A stretch of DNA of 64,000 nt from FEB-10 sp963710645 (GTDB taxonomy: Bacteria; Acidobacteriota; Thermoanaerobaculia; Thermoanaerobaculales; Sulfomarinibacteraceae). The DNA is taken from positions 124,001 to 188,000 of the forward strand of contig CAVQBD010000003.1 of the NCBI GenBank assembly GCA_963710645.1, given 5' to 3'. The notes under the pieces were generated by a model. The model was not told the origin of the DNA. It did not search any database and saw only the letters and a list, made by a program, of their open reading frames with translations. The stretch's first letter is position 1. Each line of letters begins with the position of its first letter. The position numbers and the translations under genes are program-made. Below, in pieces: positions 19,060-26,932 of the stretch.

Positions 19060-19860
19060 TCAGGGATTCGACCCGGACCAACCGGTCAGATCACCGGAGT
19101 CAAAACCGTCGTCGAAAATCGTCAGATCGATGAACGGCCACGCGCTCTCGATGGACTGGTGCACCTCCGCCGGATAGACAGCCAGAGGTTCCTGCGCCCA
19201 GGCCACGATCTTGATGTCCTCTACCTGGGCCATGCTGGCGCCGTCGAAGGTGAAATTACGGACGACCTGAGTGCAATCACCAGCGGCCAGGGTCACGTCC
19301 TCGGTCGCGGCAGCCTGCATGAACGAGTTTCGATAATAGGGTTCGGTGGGTGGGTAGTGATCCAAGAGCTGTACCGCGTAGATCCTCATAGTCTTGCCGA
19401 CACCGCCCGTCTCGACGCACACATCCGTTGTGATTTCGTACGAATCCGCGGCCGTTTCCACCGCCGACACGGCCAAGGTGACGTCCGTTGGTACGGCCAG
19501 CCGTTGCTGAAGCTCAGCTTCGTAACGATCGTCCTGGGCGCCGAGGTTGAACAGCCCGTCATAGGCAAACAACGGCACACCGCCCAATAGATTGTCGTAG
19601 AAGTCGAGCCCTCGGCCGGTTCCCCACGTTGTTTGGTAGAGGGGATCGAACATGTGGTATTCCACGACCACGAAGGCCGAGTAACCATCAATCAAATTAC
19701 TTACCACGGGACCCGCGGCAGCACAGTCAATTCAATTGGGTGAGGTGAAGAACTCACCGAGCGTCGTTCGTTCCGCAGCCACCGCATCGCCCGCCGACAC
19801 GCCGATCGCCAACATGGCCACAAGCAGGGTGCCGGTTCCGACGGATGTCAGTCGAGTCAT
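19060..19860 (-). CDS. Selenocysteine-containing Omp28-like thioredoxin-fold protein (UGA read-through)
   Basis: The ATG at 19860 has a GGGGAGG site and begins a signal peptide (TGTLLVAMLAIGVSAGDAVAA). The frame reads ERTTLGEFFTSPN, TGA at 19734-19732, IDCAAAGPVVSNL and continues to 19060. U43-x-x-C46 occupies the redox position of the Omp28-like fold. Later segments (TDVCVETGGVGKTMRIYAVQLLDHY, FMQAAATEDVTLAAGDC) match the sister proteins. It is the first gene of the minus-strand redox cluster. The expected role is an exported selenol/thiol oxidoreductase or a substrate-binding thioredoxin-like protein; the substrate is unknown. Confidence 0.78.
19704..19718 (-). promoter_or_regulatory. SECIS-like hairpin of the 19060 gene
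   Basis: Coding strand CCGCGGGTCCCGTGG gives a six-pair stem (one G-U pair) closed by a GTC loop, with the loop 19 bases after the UGA at 19734-19732. Confidence 0.65.
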
Positions 19861-20069
19861 GGTCAAGCCTCCCCATCCGAGTCCCGAGCGAGGTTTGTCG
19901 TGATGTGACTCAACTCCGATTCCGGTCGAGGCGCCCATCCCAAACCCGTCGGGTCCAGCCACCATATCCAATTCGACCAGATATCGCAATAGTTATATAG
20001 TTATTGAGACCAAGACCCAGAAACACGGGATAAATCCAACCAGAGAACGGGTTTCCCGCGTCGCAGAAT

Positions 20070-20246
20070 TCAGGTTTTCTCCGGCGGGTCGTCCCGATTC
20101 GGGGGTTGCGCAAGGCCCTCGTGTTGCCGCGTCGGTCCGAGCCTCGCGCGCTGAATGAACCCCAACACCCCGCCAATGACGGCGAACAGGCCAATCAGAA
20201 CGAAAAGCAGCGCGGCGAACCCCGCGATCACCTTGAGAACCATCAT
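20070..20246 (-). CDS. 58-residue single-pass membrane protein
   Basis: A small frame with two adjacent ATG codons (20246 and 20243) and a GGGAGG site about nine bases upstream. The product has one strong hydrophobic helix (FAALLFVLIGLFAVIGGVLG, about residues 10-29) followed by a basic, proline-rich cytoplasmic-type tail. The codon use is in keeping with neighbours and no other frame is coherent here. No family is recognised. It is divergent from the reductive-dehalogenase-like gene and upstream of the redox cluster. Confidence 0.5.
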   Translation of the reverse strand: MMVLKVIAGFAALLFVLIGLFAVIGGVLGFIQRARLGPTRQHEGLAQPPNRDDPPEKT

Positions 20247-20363
20247 CGTGGGGCACCTCCCATTCCTGTCGGACCCGGTCGTGGGATCATTTCACTCCCC
20301 TGAAATCGAACACCTTCGCCTCCTCGTTTCGAAGTCCTACCCCGCTCGCGGCCGCCGCAACCA

Positions 20364-21902
20364 ATGCCGCCACGACCACTGGGTGCCGGGACCCATGCCA
20401 TCGGTACTGTCACGCCGGAAAATGATCCCACACAGGATACCCGAGGTTCAACCGAATGCCGCTCGGATTCGTCTCGGTCCGCCTGGATCGCTGGTATCTT
20501 GGATGGTGTGGAAGGGTGGGCGCCTCCCCTGCTGGTGGTTTTCGGCTCCGTCCTGGGTGTGGCGTTTCTAGGCTTCAGTCTGGTCTCCATTCGGGAACGA
20601 GAGCCCCGAGCCGCTTGGGTGGCCGCCGGCTGTGCGATCTCGGCATCCCTCCCCTGTTTTATCGCGGCGGCAGCGCCACCTCCTGTTCCCGCCGTCGCCT
20701 TGGTGATCCTCCTCGGCCCTGCATTTACCGCTCTCGCGGTGTGGTGGTGGCCTGTGGGAAAGAACACCGAACCGGGGGGCCGACCGACCCGAAAGATCGA
20801 CGAGCGGGACATCATGTTCGCTCGCGCCCGGCTTCGTCCCGGAAGTCCGGAGTACGAGGCCTACTACTCCATGCGCCCCGAGAACCGCGCTGGCGATGAC
20901 CGGACCCGCGCCCTTCCGGGGCTGCTGTCGAATGACGCGGAGCTTGCCGATCCCGTCGTCTTCGCCGCCGCTGTGGCATGTTTCGAGGTCTGCGAAGGGC
21001 TCCGTCCCATGGCCGAGGGCGAGTTGGGACCTCAGCCCATCGAGCTTTCCCCGGAGGAGTGGTCACGACGTCTGAAGGTCCTCGCGGGTTCTCTCGGCGC
21101 CACCGATGTGGGCATCTGCCGCCTCCGAAGCGAACACATCTACAGCCACATCGGCCGCGGCACGGGAATTTGGGGGGCTCCGGTGGAGCTCGACCACCGC
21201 TGGGCCATCGCCTTCACCGTCGAAATGGATCACGACGCCATCTCACACGCCCCGGGAGCGCCGGTGGTGCTGGAATCAGCACGGCAATATGTGGAGCTGT
21301 CCCAAATCGGAGTGGAAGTCGCGGATGTCATCAGACGCTGCGGTTGGCCGGCCCGGGCCCACACCGACGGCAACTACCGGGTCATTGCACCGCTGGTGGC
21401 TCGTGACGCAGGCCTCGGCGAGATCGGGCGCATGGGTCTGTTGATGACACCCCGGCTTGGCCCCAGGGTCCGGATCGGGGTGGTGACGACCGATCTTCCT
21501 CTCGAGGTGGATCCTCCAGGCGACGATCCGTCGGTGCTCGACTTCTGCTCCATCTGCAAGAAGTGCGCGGTCAACTGCCCGGTGGGCGCGATTCCCCGCG
21601 GCGACCGCGAGCCCATCGACGGCGGGCTGCGATGGAAGATCGACAGCGACACGTGTTTTCGTTACTGGAATGTGGCGGGCACCGACTGCGCCGTGTGTAT
21701 GCGGATGTGTCCGTACTCTCACCCGGACAACGGGGCCCACAACGTGGTGCGGTGGGCGATCCGGCAATCGGGTGGAGCGCGACGAGTCCTCCTCGAGGCC
21801 GATGATCTGTTCTATGGACGGAGGCCTCGACCGAAGGGGAGTCAAAGGTCGAAAGTCGAAAGTCAAAACTCCCCAACCGCCCGCCCGGCTAAAAACGATT
21901 GA
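20364..21902 (+). CDS. Membrane-anchored reductive dehalogenase-like corrinoid/Fe-S protein
   Basis: Three hydrophobic helices lie at about residues 50-75, 85-107 and 110-135, and no twin-arginine signal is seen. The soluble part (about 145-490) follows the reductive dehalogenase/QueG fold: an EYEAYYSMRPEN segment, a long cobalamin-binding-type domain, then two ferredoxin clusters, C-x2-C-x2-C-x3-C-P (CSICKKCAVNCP, near 394) and C-x10-C-x2-C-x3-C-P near 431-448. The membrane-fused arrangement separates it from epoxyqueuosine reductase and from classical Tat-exported RdhA with a separate RdhB anchor. Function could be organohalide reduction; substrate is unknown. The start is uncertain: residues 1-45 are not membrane- or domain-like, and a GTG near 20505 may be the true start. 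The last ~18 codons run through a heptamer repeat. Confidence 0.72.
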   Translation: MPPRPLGAGTHAIGTVTPENDPTQDTRGSTECRSDSSRSAWIAGILDGVEGWAPPLLVVFGSVLGVAFLGFSLVSIREREPRAAWVAAGCAISASLPCFIAAAAPPPVPAVALVILLGPAFTALAVWWWPVGKNTEPGGRPTRKIDERDIMFARARLRPGSPEYEAYYSMRPENRAGDDRTRALPGLLSNDAELADPVVFAAAVACFEVCEGLRPMAEGELGPQPIELSPEEWSRRLKVLAGSLGATDVGICRLRSEHIYSHIGRGTGIWGAPVELDHRWAIAFTVEMDHDAISHAPGAPVVLESARQYVELSQIGVEVADVIRRCGWPARAHTDGNYRVIAPLVARDAGLGEIGRMGLLMTPRLGPRVRIGVVTTDLPLEVDPPGDDPSVLDFCSICKKCAVNCPVGAIPRGDREPIDGGLRWKIDSDTCFRYWNVAGTDCAVCMRMCPYSHPDNGAHNVVRWAIRQSGGARRVLLEADDLFYGRRPRPKGSQRSKVESQNSPTARPAKND

Positions 21903-21949
21903 CCTTGGGCTTCGGACCTTGGGCTTTCGACTTGAGACTTTGGACTTCG
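21841..21949. repeat. Degenerate 7-bp tandem repeat array, locus B
   Basis: Four units of the type GTCRAAA at 21841-21868, a C-rich core (CTCCCCAACCGCCCGCCCGG, from 21869), and seven units of the type GRCYTYG at 21901-21949. The second arm read on the other strand again gives GAAGTC-like heptamers. The first arm lies inside the 3' end of the reductive-dehalogenase-like frame. Confidence 0.75.
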
Positions 21950-24616
21950 TCAGCGGGTGTCTTCGGCGAGCTCGCTGTCCCAGTTGAGCACCACCGCCAG
22001 GGGTTCGGCCTGGTTCTCGTTCACCGCGCGATTAATCAGAAAGCGCTGGCCATCGCTGCTGACGTCGTAGGGAGGCCTGATTCCGGGCGGTCTGACCCAC
22101 GAAAAGAGCTCGTCGACCGTGCCAACGGTGAAGGTGTCACTGGCGCCGTCTACTGCGGCCGCCCATAGCATTCCGTCGCCAGTGCGGAAAAACAGCTCCC
22201 GGCCGTCTCCACGCCATCGGGGGGTGGAACCACCGGCGGACGACACCTGCCATCTCCGCCCGGGTTCCGGGAAAGTCGTCACATATACTTCAAATTGTCC
22301 AGATTCGTCCGACATGAAGGCCAGCCATCGTCCGTCAGGAGACACCGACGGATTCACCTCACGAAAAGAAGTAGCCACCAGCGGGACGGGCTCGCCGCCG
22401 CCCACCGGCATCGCCCAGATATCCTGGTTGCTGCCGCCAACCACACGGAGGAATACCAGCCATTGACCGTCGGGAGACCACGATTCGGGGCCCATGCCGT
22501 CGTCCGGGTGCTCCAGCAGAGGTTCTTCAGACGTCGAGCCGCCAACGTCGTTGATCCAAATGTCATAGCTCCCGTTTCGTTCCGTGGAAAAGGCCAACCG
22601 CTTTCCATCGGGGGACCAACTCGGGAACCAATCCATGGCCGGATCGAAGGTGAAGCGGGTCTTCAGACCACGGTTGACGTCGTAGATCCAGATATCGCTC
22701 GCTCCCGAAGTATCGTCCAGAATTTCCACGGCGGCGAATCTCCCATCAGGGGACAACCGAACCTCGCGGTGGAGCACCCCCCCGCCGAGCTGGCCGAGCT
22801 CGCGGCCCTCCCGGTCGACCCACACCAGGTCGCTCTCCCTGGCCACCGCCCCGGTCTGGTAGCTCAGCAGACCCGTCTTGGACACGGAAAACACACCGCG
22901 GCGGGCGCCGGTCAGATAGAGAACGTCCTCCGCCACCGGAATCGCCTCGCCACTCAGGGTGACCGAATCCTCATCAAAGGGCTGGGCCATGAGCGTGCCC
23001 TCGCGCACGAACAAAATGTAGCCCGAGGCCACAGCCACGTTGGAGGAGGCAGCCAAAACCTCCCGGCCCGGTCCGGTCTCGTCGATGGAGGAGACCATGA
23101 TTCGGTCGCCCTCGTCGCCGCTCGTCGACCGGGAAAGGAAGAGAAAGTTGCCGTTGGGGAGCCACACCGGAAAGCGGTGGCCGACCACTCCATCGGGAAT
23201 CTCGGTGACCTGCCTCGGTTCGCCACCGGCCGAACTCACCACGAAGACCGGCGTGTTGTGGGCCGGAGTAAAGAGAACCTGGCCGTCTTCGCCCCACCAA
23301 CCACCCTTGCCGTTTTCGGCCGGGCACAAGGTCACCGGAGGGCCGCCCGCGGTATCGATCTTGCGAAGCTTGCCGTCTCCCGAGAAAAACGCGACGTGTC
23401 GGCTGTCCGGGGACCAGAAGGGATAGGCAGCGCCGTCAGTCCCTGGAATCGGTCGCGCCGTGAGGTCACCCATCCGCCGAATCCAGAGCAGAGTGTCCCC
23501 AACATCGTCGATTGCGGAAAACGCCATCTGGTTTCCGTCGGGTGACACCGCCACCGTTCCCGGCGACGACGCGTCCAGCGCGAAGACCGTCTCCTCCGGC
23601 GCTGGGATGAATGCACGAAAAACGTCTCGCGGCGCCGACTCCCGCCCCTTGGCCATCCATCCAAGACCCAACGCTAAGAGCAGCAACGCCGCAGCGAGAA
23701 GCTGCCAGATTCTAAGAAAACGACCCTGGCGAACCTCGATACGTGTCTCGGGCTCCGCCGCCTCGCCCCCGGCCTGGATCTCCTCGATCTCGATGCGAGC
23801 GTCGGCGATGTCGTGCAACCGCTGGTGGGGGTCCTTGTTGAGACACCGTTCGAGCAGCCGCCTCAAGCGCCGTGGGGTGCCGGCAGGGAGCGCATCGAGG
23901 TCCGGTTCCTCCTTGAGGATCGACGCCATGACATCGGACACGGTGTCACCCCGAAAAGACTGCTTCCCGGTCAACATCTCGTAGAGCACGCAGCCGAATG
24001 CCCAGATGTCGGCTCGCTTGTCCACCTCGATACCACGGGCCTGTTCCGGACTCATGTAGGCTGCGGTGCCGAGCACAACTCCGGCCGCCGTCATATGCGC
24101 CGTGAGGGTGGGTGATCGGGTCAGATCGAGCTGGTCGGCGGTGGGTTCAAAGGCCTTGGCCAGCCCGAAATCCAGGACCTTGACCCGGCCCCCGGGAGTC
24201 AGTTTGACGTTGGCTGGCTTGAGATCGCGGTGGACAATGCCCTCTTGGTGGGCGGCCTCCAGAGCCTCTGCGATCTGGTGGGCCACATCCAATGCCTCGT
24301 CAACGGGCATTGCGCCCCTACCGATGTGTTCGCCCAGCTCCTCGCCCTCCACCAGTTCGAGGATCAACAGCTGACGGCCGTCAGCCTCCTCGATGCCGAA
24401 GATGGCCGCGATGTTTGGGTGGTTGAGCGATGCCAGCATCTTCGCTTCGCGCTCGAACCGAGCCAGTCGTTCCGGGTCGTTGGAAACGGCTTCGGGCAGC
24501 AGTTTGACCGCCACCTCCCGGCCGAGCTTGGTGTCCTGAGCACGCCATACCTCGCCCATACCCCCCTTGCCGAGCTCGCCGATGATCTGAAAATGCTTGA
24601 GTGTGGAGCCGATCAT
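21950..24616 (-). CDS. Ser/Thr protein kinase fused to PD40/TolB-like beta-propeller
   Basis: The kinase domain (about 8-265) is complete: glycine loop LGKGGMGEVWRA, lysine in VAVKLLPEA, catalytic loop HRDLKPANVK, and VLDFGLAKA. A transmembrane helix follows at about 297-317 (IWQLLAAALLLLALGLGW). The remaining 560 residues form WD40-like PD40 repeats with the typical SPDGRFAAV, WSPDGKRLAF and SPDGRWLAFMSDE motifs. This domain order is common in Acidobacteriota and related phyla: a cytoplasmic kinase with a periplasmic sensor propeller. It is a single gene; the upstream spacer carries a small hairpin (24663-24677, CGAGAT/ATCTCG arms) and repeats. Confidence 0.92.
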   Translation of the reverse strand: MIGSTLKHFQIIGELGKGGMGEVWRAQDTKLGREVAVKLLPEAVSNDPERLARFEREAKMLASLNHPNIAAIFGIEEADGRQLLILELVEGEELGEHIGRGAMPVDEALDVAHQIAEALEAAHQEGIVHRDLKPANVKLTPGGRVKVLDFGLAKAFEPTADQLDLTRSPTLTAHMTAAGVVLGTAAYMSPEQARGIEVDKRADIWAFGCVLYEMLTGKQSFRGDTVSDVMASILKEEPDLDALPAGTPRRLRRLLERCLNKDPHQRLHDIADARIEIEEIQAGGEAAEPETRIEVRQGRFLRIWQLLAAALLLLALGLGWMAKGRESAPRDVFRAFIPAPEETVFALDASSPGTVAVSPDGNQMAFSAIDDVGDTLLWIRRMGDLTARPIPGTDGAAYPFWSPDSRHVAFFSGDGKLRKIDTAGGPPVTLCPAENGKGGWWGEDGQVLFTPAHNTPVFVVSSAGGEPRQVTEIPDGVVGHRFPVWLPNGNFLFLSRSTSGDEGDRIMVSSIDETGPGREVLAASSNVAVASGYILFVREGTLMAQPFDEDSVTLSGEAIPVAEDVLYLTGARRGVFSVSKTGLLSYQTGAVARESDLVWVDREGRELGQLGGGVLHREVRLSPDGRFAAVEILDDTSGASDIWIYDVNRGLKTRFTFDPAMDWFPSWSPDGKRLAFSTERNGSYDIWINDVGGSTSEEPLLEHPDDGMGPESWSPDGQWLVFLRVVGGSNQDIWAMPVGGGEPVPLVATSFREVNPSVSPDGRWLAFMSDESGQFEVYVTTFPEPGRRWQVSSAGGSTPRWRGDGRELFFRTGDGMLWAAAVDGASDTFTVGTVDELFSWVRPPGIRPPYDVSSDGQRFLINRAVNENQAEPLAVVLNWDSELAEDTR

Positions 24617-24758
24617 TTGGAAGGGTCCTCTCTATCGTTCACTTGATGGTGATACTGATTAACGAGATTGTATCTCGATATAGCGAAAACAGCCACCACT
24701 CAATGACCATTCCGCGTAGCCACCACGCGCCAATGGAAATTCCGGTCCGCAATAGCTC

Positions 24759-24920
24759 CAATTCTCAGTTTTGGATTTTGAATTCTCAATTCCCCCGCCC
24801 GCCCTCGCTATGGGGCTATGAGATCCCCCAGCCGCCCGGAGCAAGGAACAAGGAGCAAGGAACACCCCCATCCACCCGAACCCGATTCAAGATCAAAGAA
24901 CGAAAAACGAAGACCGCCGT
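24759..24920. repeat. Degenerate 7-bp tandem repeat array, locus C (three runs)
   Basis: Three heptamer runs are separated by C-rich cores. Run 1 (24759-24793): five units of the types TCAATTC and TGGATTT. Core CCCCCGCCCGCCCTCG. Run 2 (24841-24868): units AGCAAGG and AACAAGG. Core CCCCCATCCACCCG. Run 3 (24886-24913): units ATCAAAG and AACGAAR, ending in another C-rich core. Run 3 overlaps the 3' end of the transposase frame. Units of runs 2 and 3 recur, inverted, at locus D (51874). Confidence 0.75.
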
Positions 24921-26254
24921 CCACCCGGAGCGAGGCAGGCGCGTTGGGCGGGCGTGCCACTTTTGACATTGTTCGGCTCGTTATCGCTGAAGGACCTGAG
25001 ACAGGATTTTGTGTGGAAGAGGGGTTTGGGGTAAAGGTCGAGGCCGCCGCAGTGAAATAGGATCGCGGTTCTGAATCGGTCCCGATTACGAAAGCCACAG
25101 GCGTTCTTTTTCAACCACTGAATCTTTGCGTTAAGCCCTTCAGAGGTGGCATTTGTTACGTTTTTAACGACTGCATTGATGATTCCCCAGAGGTTGTTCT
25201 GGATAACCCGAGCGGCCTTTCTTATTGGTTCGAGCTGGGAGCGGAAAGCCCAGTTCAACCAACGCTCCCACGCTCGTTGGGCCCAGCTTCGGCTCACGTA
25301 ATTCCACAATCCTCGGGCCGTTTCTTTGATCGCCCAGGCGCGTGCGACTCGCAGCGTGCTCGTCTTGAGCTCGTCAAATTGCACCTGTTGCCTATCGTTT
25401 AACCGGTCCAGCTTGTTGGGCCCCATCAACCACAGGAATCGGGTGCGCTTCAGCCGATCGTCACCTTTTTGGAGCAACTCCTTGTGCTCGGCTTTGCGCA
25501 CGTCATTCACCGCATTCCCGAGGTACTTCGCTACGTGGAACCGGTCAAAACAGACCTTTGTCTCCCAACCGACCACGTGCTCTCGCGTTGCACGTACATA
25601 TGGCCTCCACATGTCCATCGCGATCGCTTGAATCCCTCCAAGCTGCTCAGCTGTGAGACCTTCGTAAAACGCCTCCAATGTCTCACTCCCGCGTCCATCA
25701 CCCACGTACATCACACGCCCACGACGCAAATCGTTCACCACCGTCACGTACTCATGTCGACGTTGAAACGCCGTCTCGTCCACACCTATCGTCGATACAG
25801 GCTCAGCTTCCCGGCGTAACAACCCCCGACGTACCGCTCGCTCCCGTATGCCGTCCAACTCGTCCCAGCTCAATCTCATCCGCCGCGACACAGCAGAAAT
25901 ACTCGCCTCCTGCAGCCAGTCGATCGCCAAGCTCTCCATCATCGCCGTGAATCGCGACCTTTCCTCAGCCCACGGCACCTTCACCTGCCGTACCCCGTGC
26001 TCTTTACATCTCACTCGGGGTACGTCCGCGGTCAGAATCGTCCGATATTGGCATGTGTCCAAATGCCGCCACGATCGGCGTCGAGCGTCGTGCCGCTTCG
26101 CCGCTTTCCCGCACTCCGGACACAACAACTCCTTTGCCCCGTCATGCTCGATGAATATCTCGACCTCCTCCAATCCCGCCCGCACTTCCACTTCACAAAC
26201 CAACCAAGGAGGAGTCACACCAAGAATCGTCGCGTACAGCTCTTTGTCGTGCAC
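24893..26254 (-). CDS. ISL3-family transposase
   Basis: GTG start. The N-terminal zinc-finger-like segment LLCPECGKAAKRHDARRRSWRHLD, followed by CQYRTIL and CKEHGVRQVKVPWAEE, is the ISL3 helix-turn-helix/zinc part. The catalytic DDE region has VSTIGVDETAF (first Asp), AIAMDMWRPYVRA (second Asp) and a C-terminal ATSEGLNAKIQWLKK segment carrying the Glu. The conserved end is RTAILFHCGGLDLYPK. About 40 extra residues after that point appear to be read-through of flanking DNA, including part of a heptamer array. The gene separates the kinase from the microcompartment operon. Length is otherwise normal and the frame intact, so it may be active. Confidence 0.88.
   Translation of the reverse strand: MHDKELYATILGVTPPWLVCEVEVRAGLEEVEIFIEHDGAKELLCPECGKAAKRHDARRRSWRHLDTCQYRTILTADVPRVRCKEHGVRQVKVPWAEERSRFTAMMESLAIDWLQEASISAVSRRMRLSWDELDGIRERAVRRGLLRREAEPVSTIGVDETAFQRRHEYVTVVNDLRRGRVMYVGDGRGSETLEAFYEGLTAEQLGGIQAIAMDMWRPYVRATREHVVGWETKVCFDRFHVAKYLGNAVNDVRKAEHKELLQKGDDRLKRTRFLWLMGPNKLDRLNDRQQVQFDELKTSTLRVARAWAIKETARGLWNYVSRSWAQRAWERWLNWAFRSQLEPIRKAARVIQNNLWGIINAVVKNVTNATSEGLNAKIQWLKKNACGFRNRDRFRTAILFHCGGLDLYPKPLFHTKSCLRSFSDNEPNNVKSGTPAQRACLAPGGRRSSFFVL
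24893..26254 (-). mobile_element. ISL3-type insertion sequence (ends unresolved)
   Basis: One transposase gene with no passenger. I could not find terminal inverted repeats or a target duplication by eye. A 16-bp inverted match (25035-25050 against 26284-26299) is explained by the transposase remnant at 26268 and is not a terminal repeat. The limits given are only those of the gene. Confidence 0.5.
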
Positions 26255-26267
26255 AATAGGCCGATCT

Positions 26268-26333
26268 TACAATCTTTCGCGCCGCGGCGGCCTCGACCTC
26301 TTTCCACACGATTCCCGGAAGCGCCAGAATTAA
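26268..26333 (+). pseudogene. C-terminal remnant of a second, inverted ISL3-like transposase
   Basis: On the plus strand the frame reads YNLSRRGGLDLFPHDSRK and stops at TAA 26331-26333. This matches the conserved end of the neighbouring transposase (FHCGGLDLYPK), including a 16-base identity in opposite orientation. Nothing of the catalytic domain is present. It sits 8 bases from the stop of the last microcompartment gene. Confidence 0.45.
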
Positions 26334-26340
26334 AAATTCC

Positions 26341-26613
26341 TCAAGTACCAAGGGTGACTTCGTCCACGATCCCGACGATGACGGTCCGGATGGCCCCGGG
26401 ATCCAGTCCCAGCACCTGTCTGGCGCCGTTGCCCTCGTCAAGCACCAGCACGGTGTCCCCCGGTCCGGCCTGCACCGTATCCACCGCGATGTCGTAGGCA
26501 CCCGTCTCCCGGCCTTCCAAGTCGAGCTGGTCCACCACTAGCAGCGACCGCCCGTGTAGGTGGGAGATCTTGATGGTGGCGACCACCGAGCCGATGACCT
26601 TGCCGATGTACAT
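26341..26613 (-). CDS. Microcompartment pentamer vertex protein (EutN/CcmL, BMC-P)
   Basis: The 90-residue product begins MYIGKVIGSVVATIKISHLHG and has the EutN/CcmL core: LLVVDQLD, a GDTVLVLDEGNGAR loop and a final VGIVDEV. Pentamers of this family close the vertices of the shell. The start at 26613 fits family length exactly; the upstream open frame is antisense to nothing but has no family match. It is the last gene of the microcompartment operon, two bases after its neighbour's stop. Confidence 0.9.
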   Translation of the reverse strand: MYIGKVIGSVVATIKISHLHGRSLLVVDQLDLEGRETGAYDIAVDTVQAGPGDTVLVLDEGNGARQVLGLDPGAIRTVIVGIVDEVTLGT

Positions 26614-26614
26614 T

Positions 26615-26932
26615 TCAGCCACCACTGGACCAGCGTGCGCTCGGTTCTGTCCGACGAGGTCCGGTCTCCTCGACCACCTCGTCCACGATCCCGGTAATTG
26701 CCAGGTCCACGGGCACGAAGAGCTCCGGCATGGCCTGGGCGGCCTCGCGGCTTGCCACCATAAACACCAGATGACCCGGTCCGGCCTGGGCCGTCGCATC
26801 AGCGGCCACCTCCGGTGGTCCGGTGGGCTGCCGATCCTCGTCCAGCGGCTGGACCAGCAGAAACTTCACACCCTCAAGGCCCCGGTACCGCTGGCTGGCA
26901 ACGGCGGTCCCGATCACACGACCAAACTTCAC
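26615..26932 (-). CDS. Microcompartment pentamer vertex protein (EutN/CcmL, BMC-P), second paralogue
   Basis: A GTG start at 26932 overlaps the preceding stop (GTGA) with a GGAG site. The product VKFGRVIGTAVASQRYRGL has the EutN/CcmL pattern: FLLVQPLDE, GPGHLVFMVASREAA and a closing ITGIVDEV. It is slightly longer (105 residues) than usual, with an insert before ITGIVDEV. Three different pentamer genes in one operon suggest either hetero-pentamers or alternative vertex types. Confidence 0.88.
   Translation of the reverse strand: MKFGRVIGTAVASQRYRGLEGVKFLLVQPLDEDRQPTGPPEVAADATAQAGPGHLVFMVASREAAQAMPELFVPVDLAITGIVDEVVEETGPRRTEPSARWSSGG

Noticed and set aside
15775..19734. The three UGA codons read as ordinary nonsense mutations (pseudogenes)
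   Set aside because: All three fall at the same redox position, each has a hairpin at the same distance, and the rest of each frame is intact and conserved. Selenocysteine is the simpler explanation.
25035..26299. 16-bp inverted repeat as terminal repeats of the insertion sequence
   Set aside because: The left copy lies inside the transposase gene and the right copy encodes the same conserved C-terminal residues, so it is coding homology.
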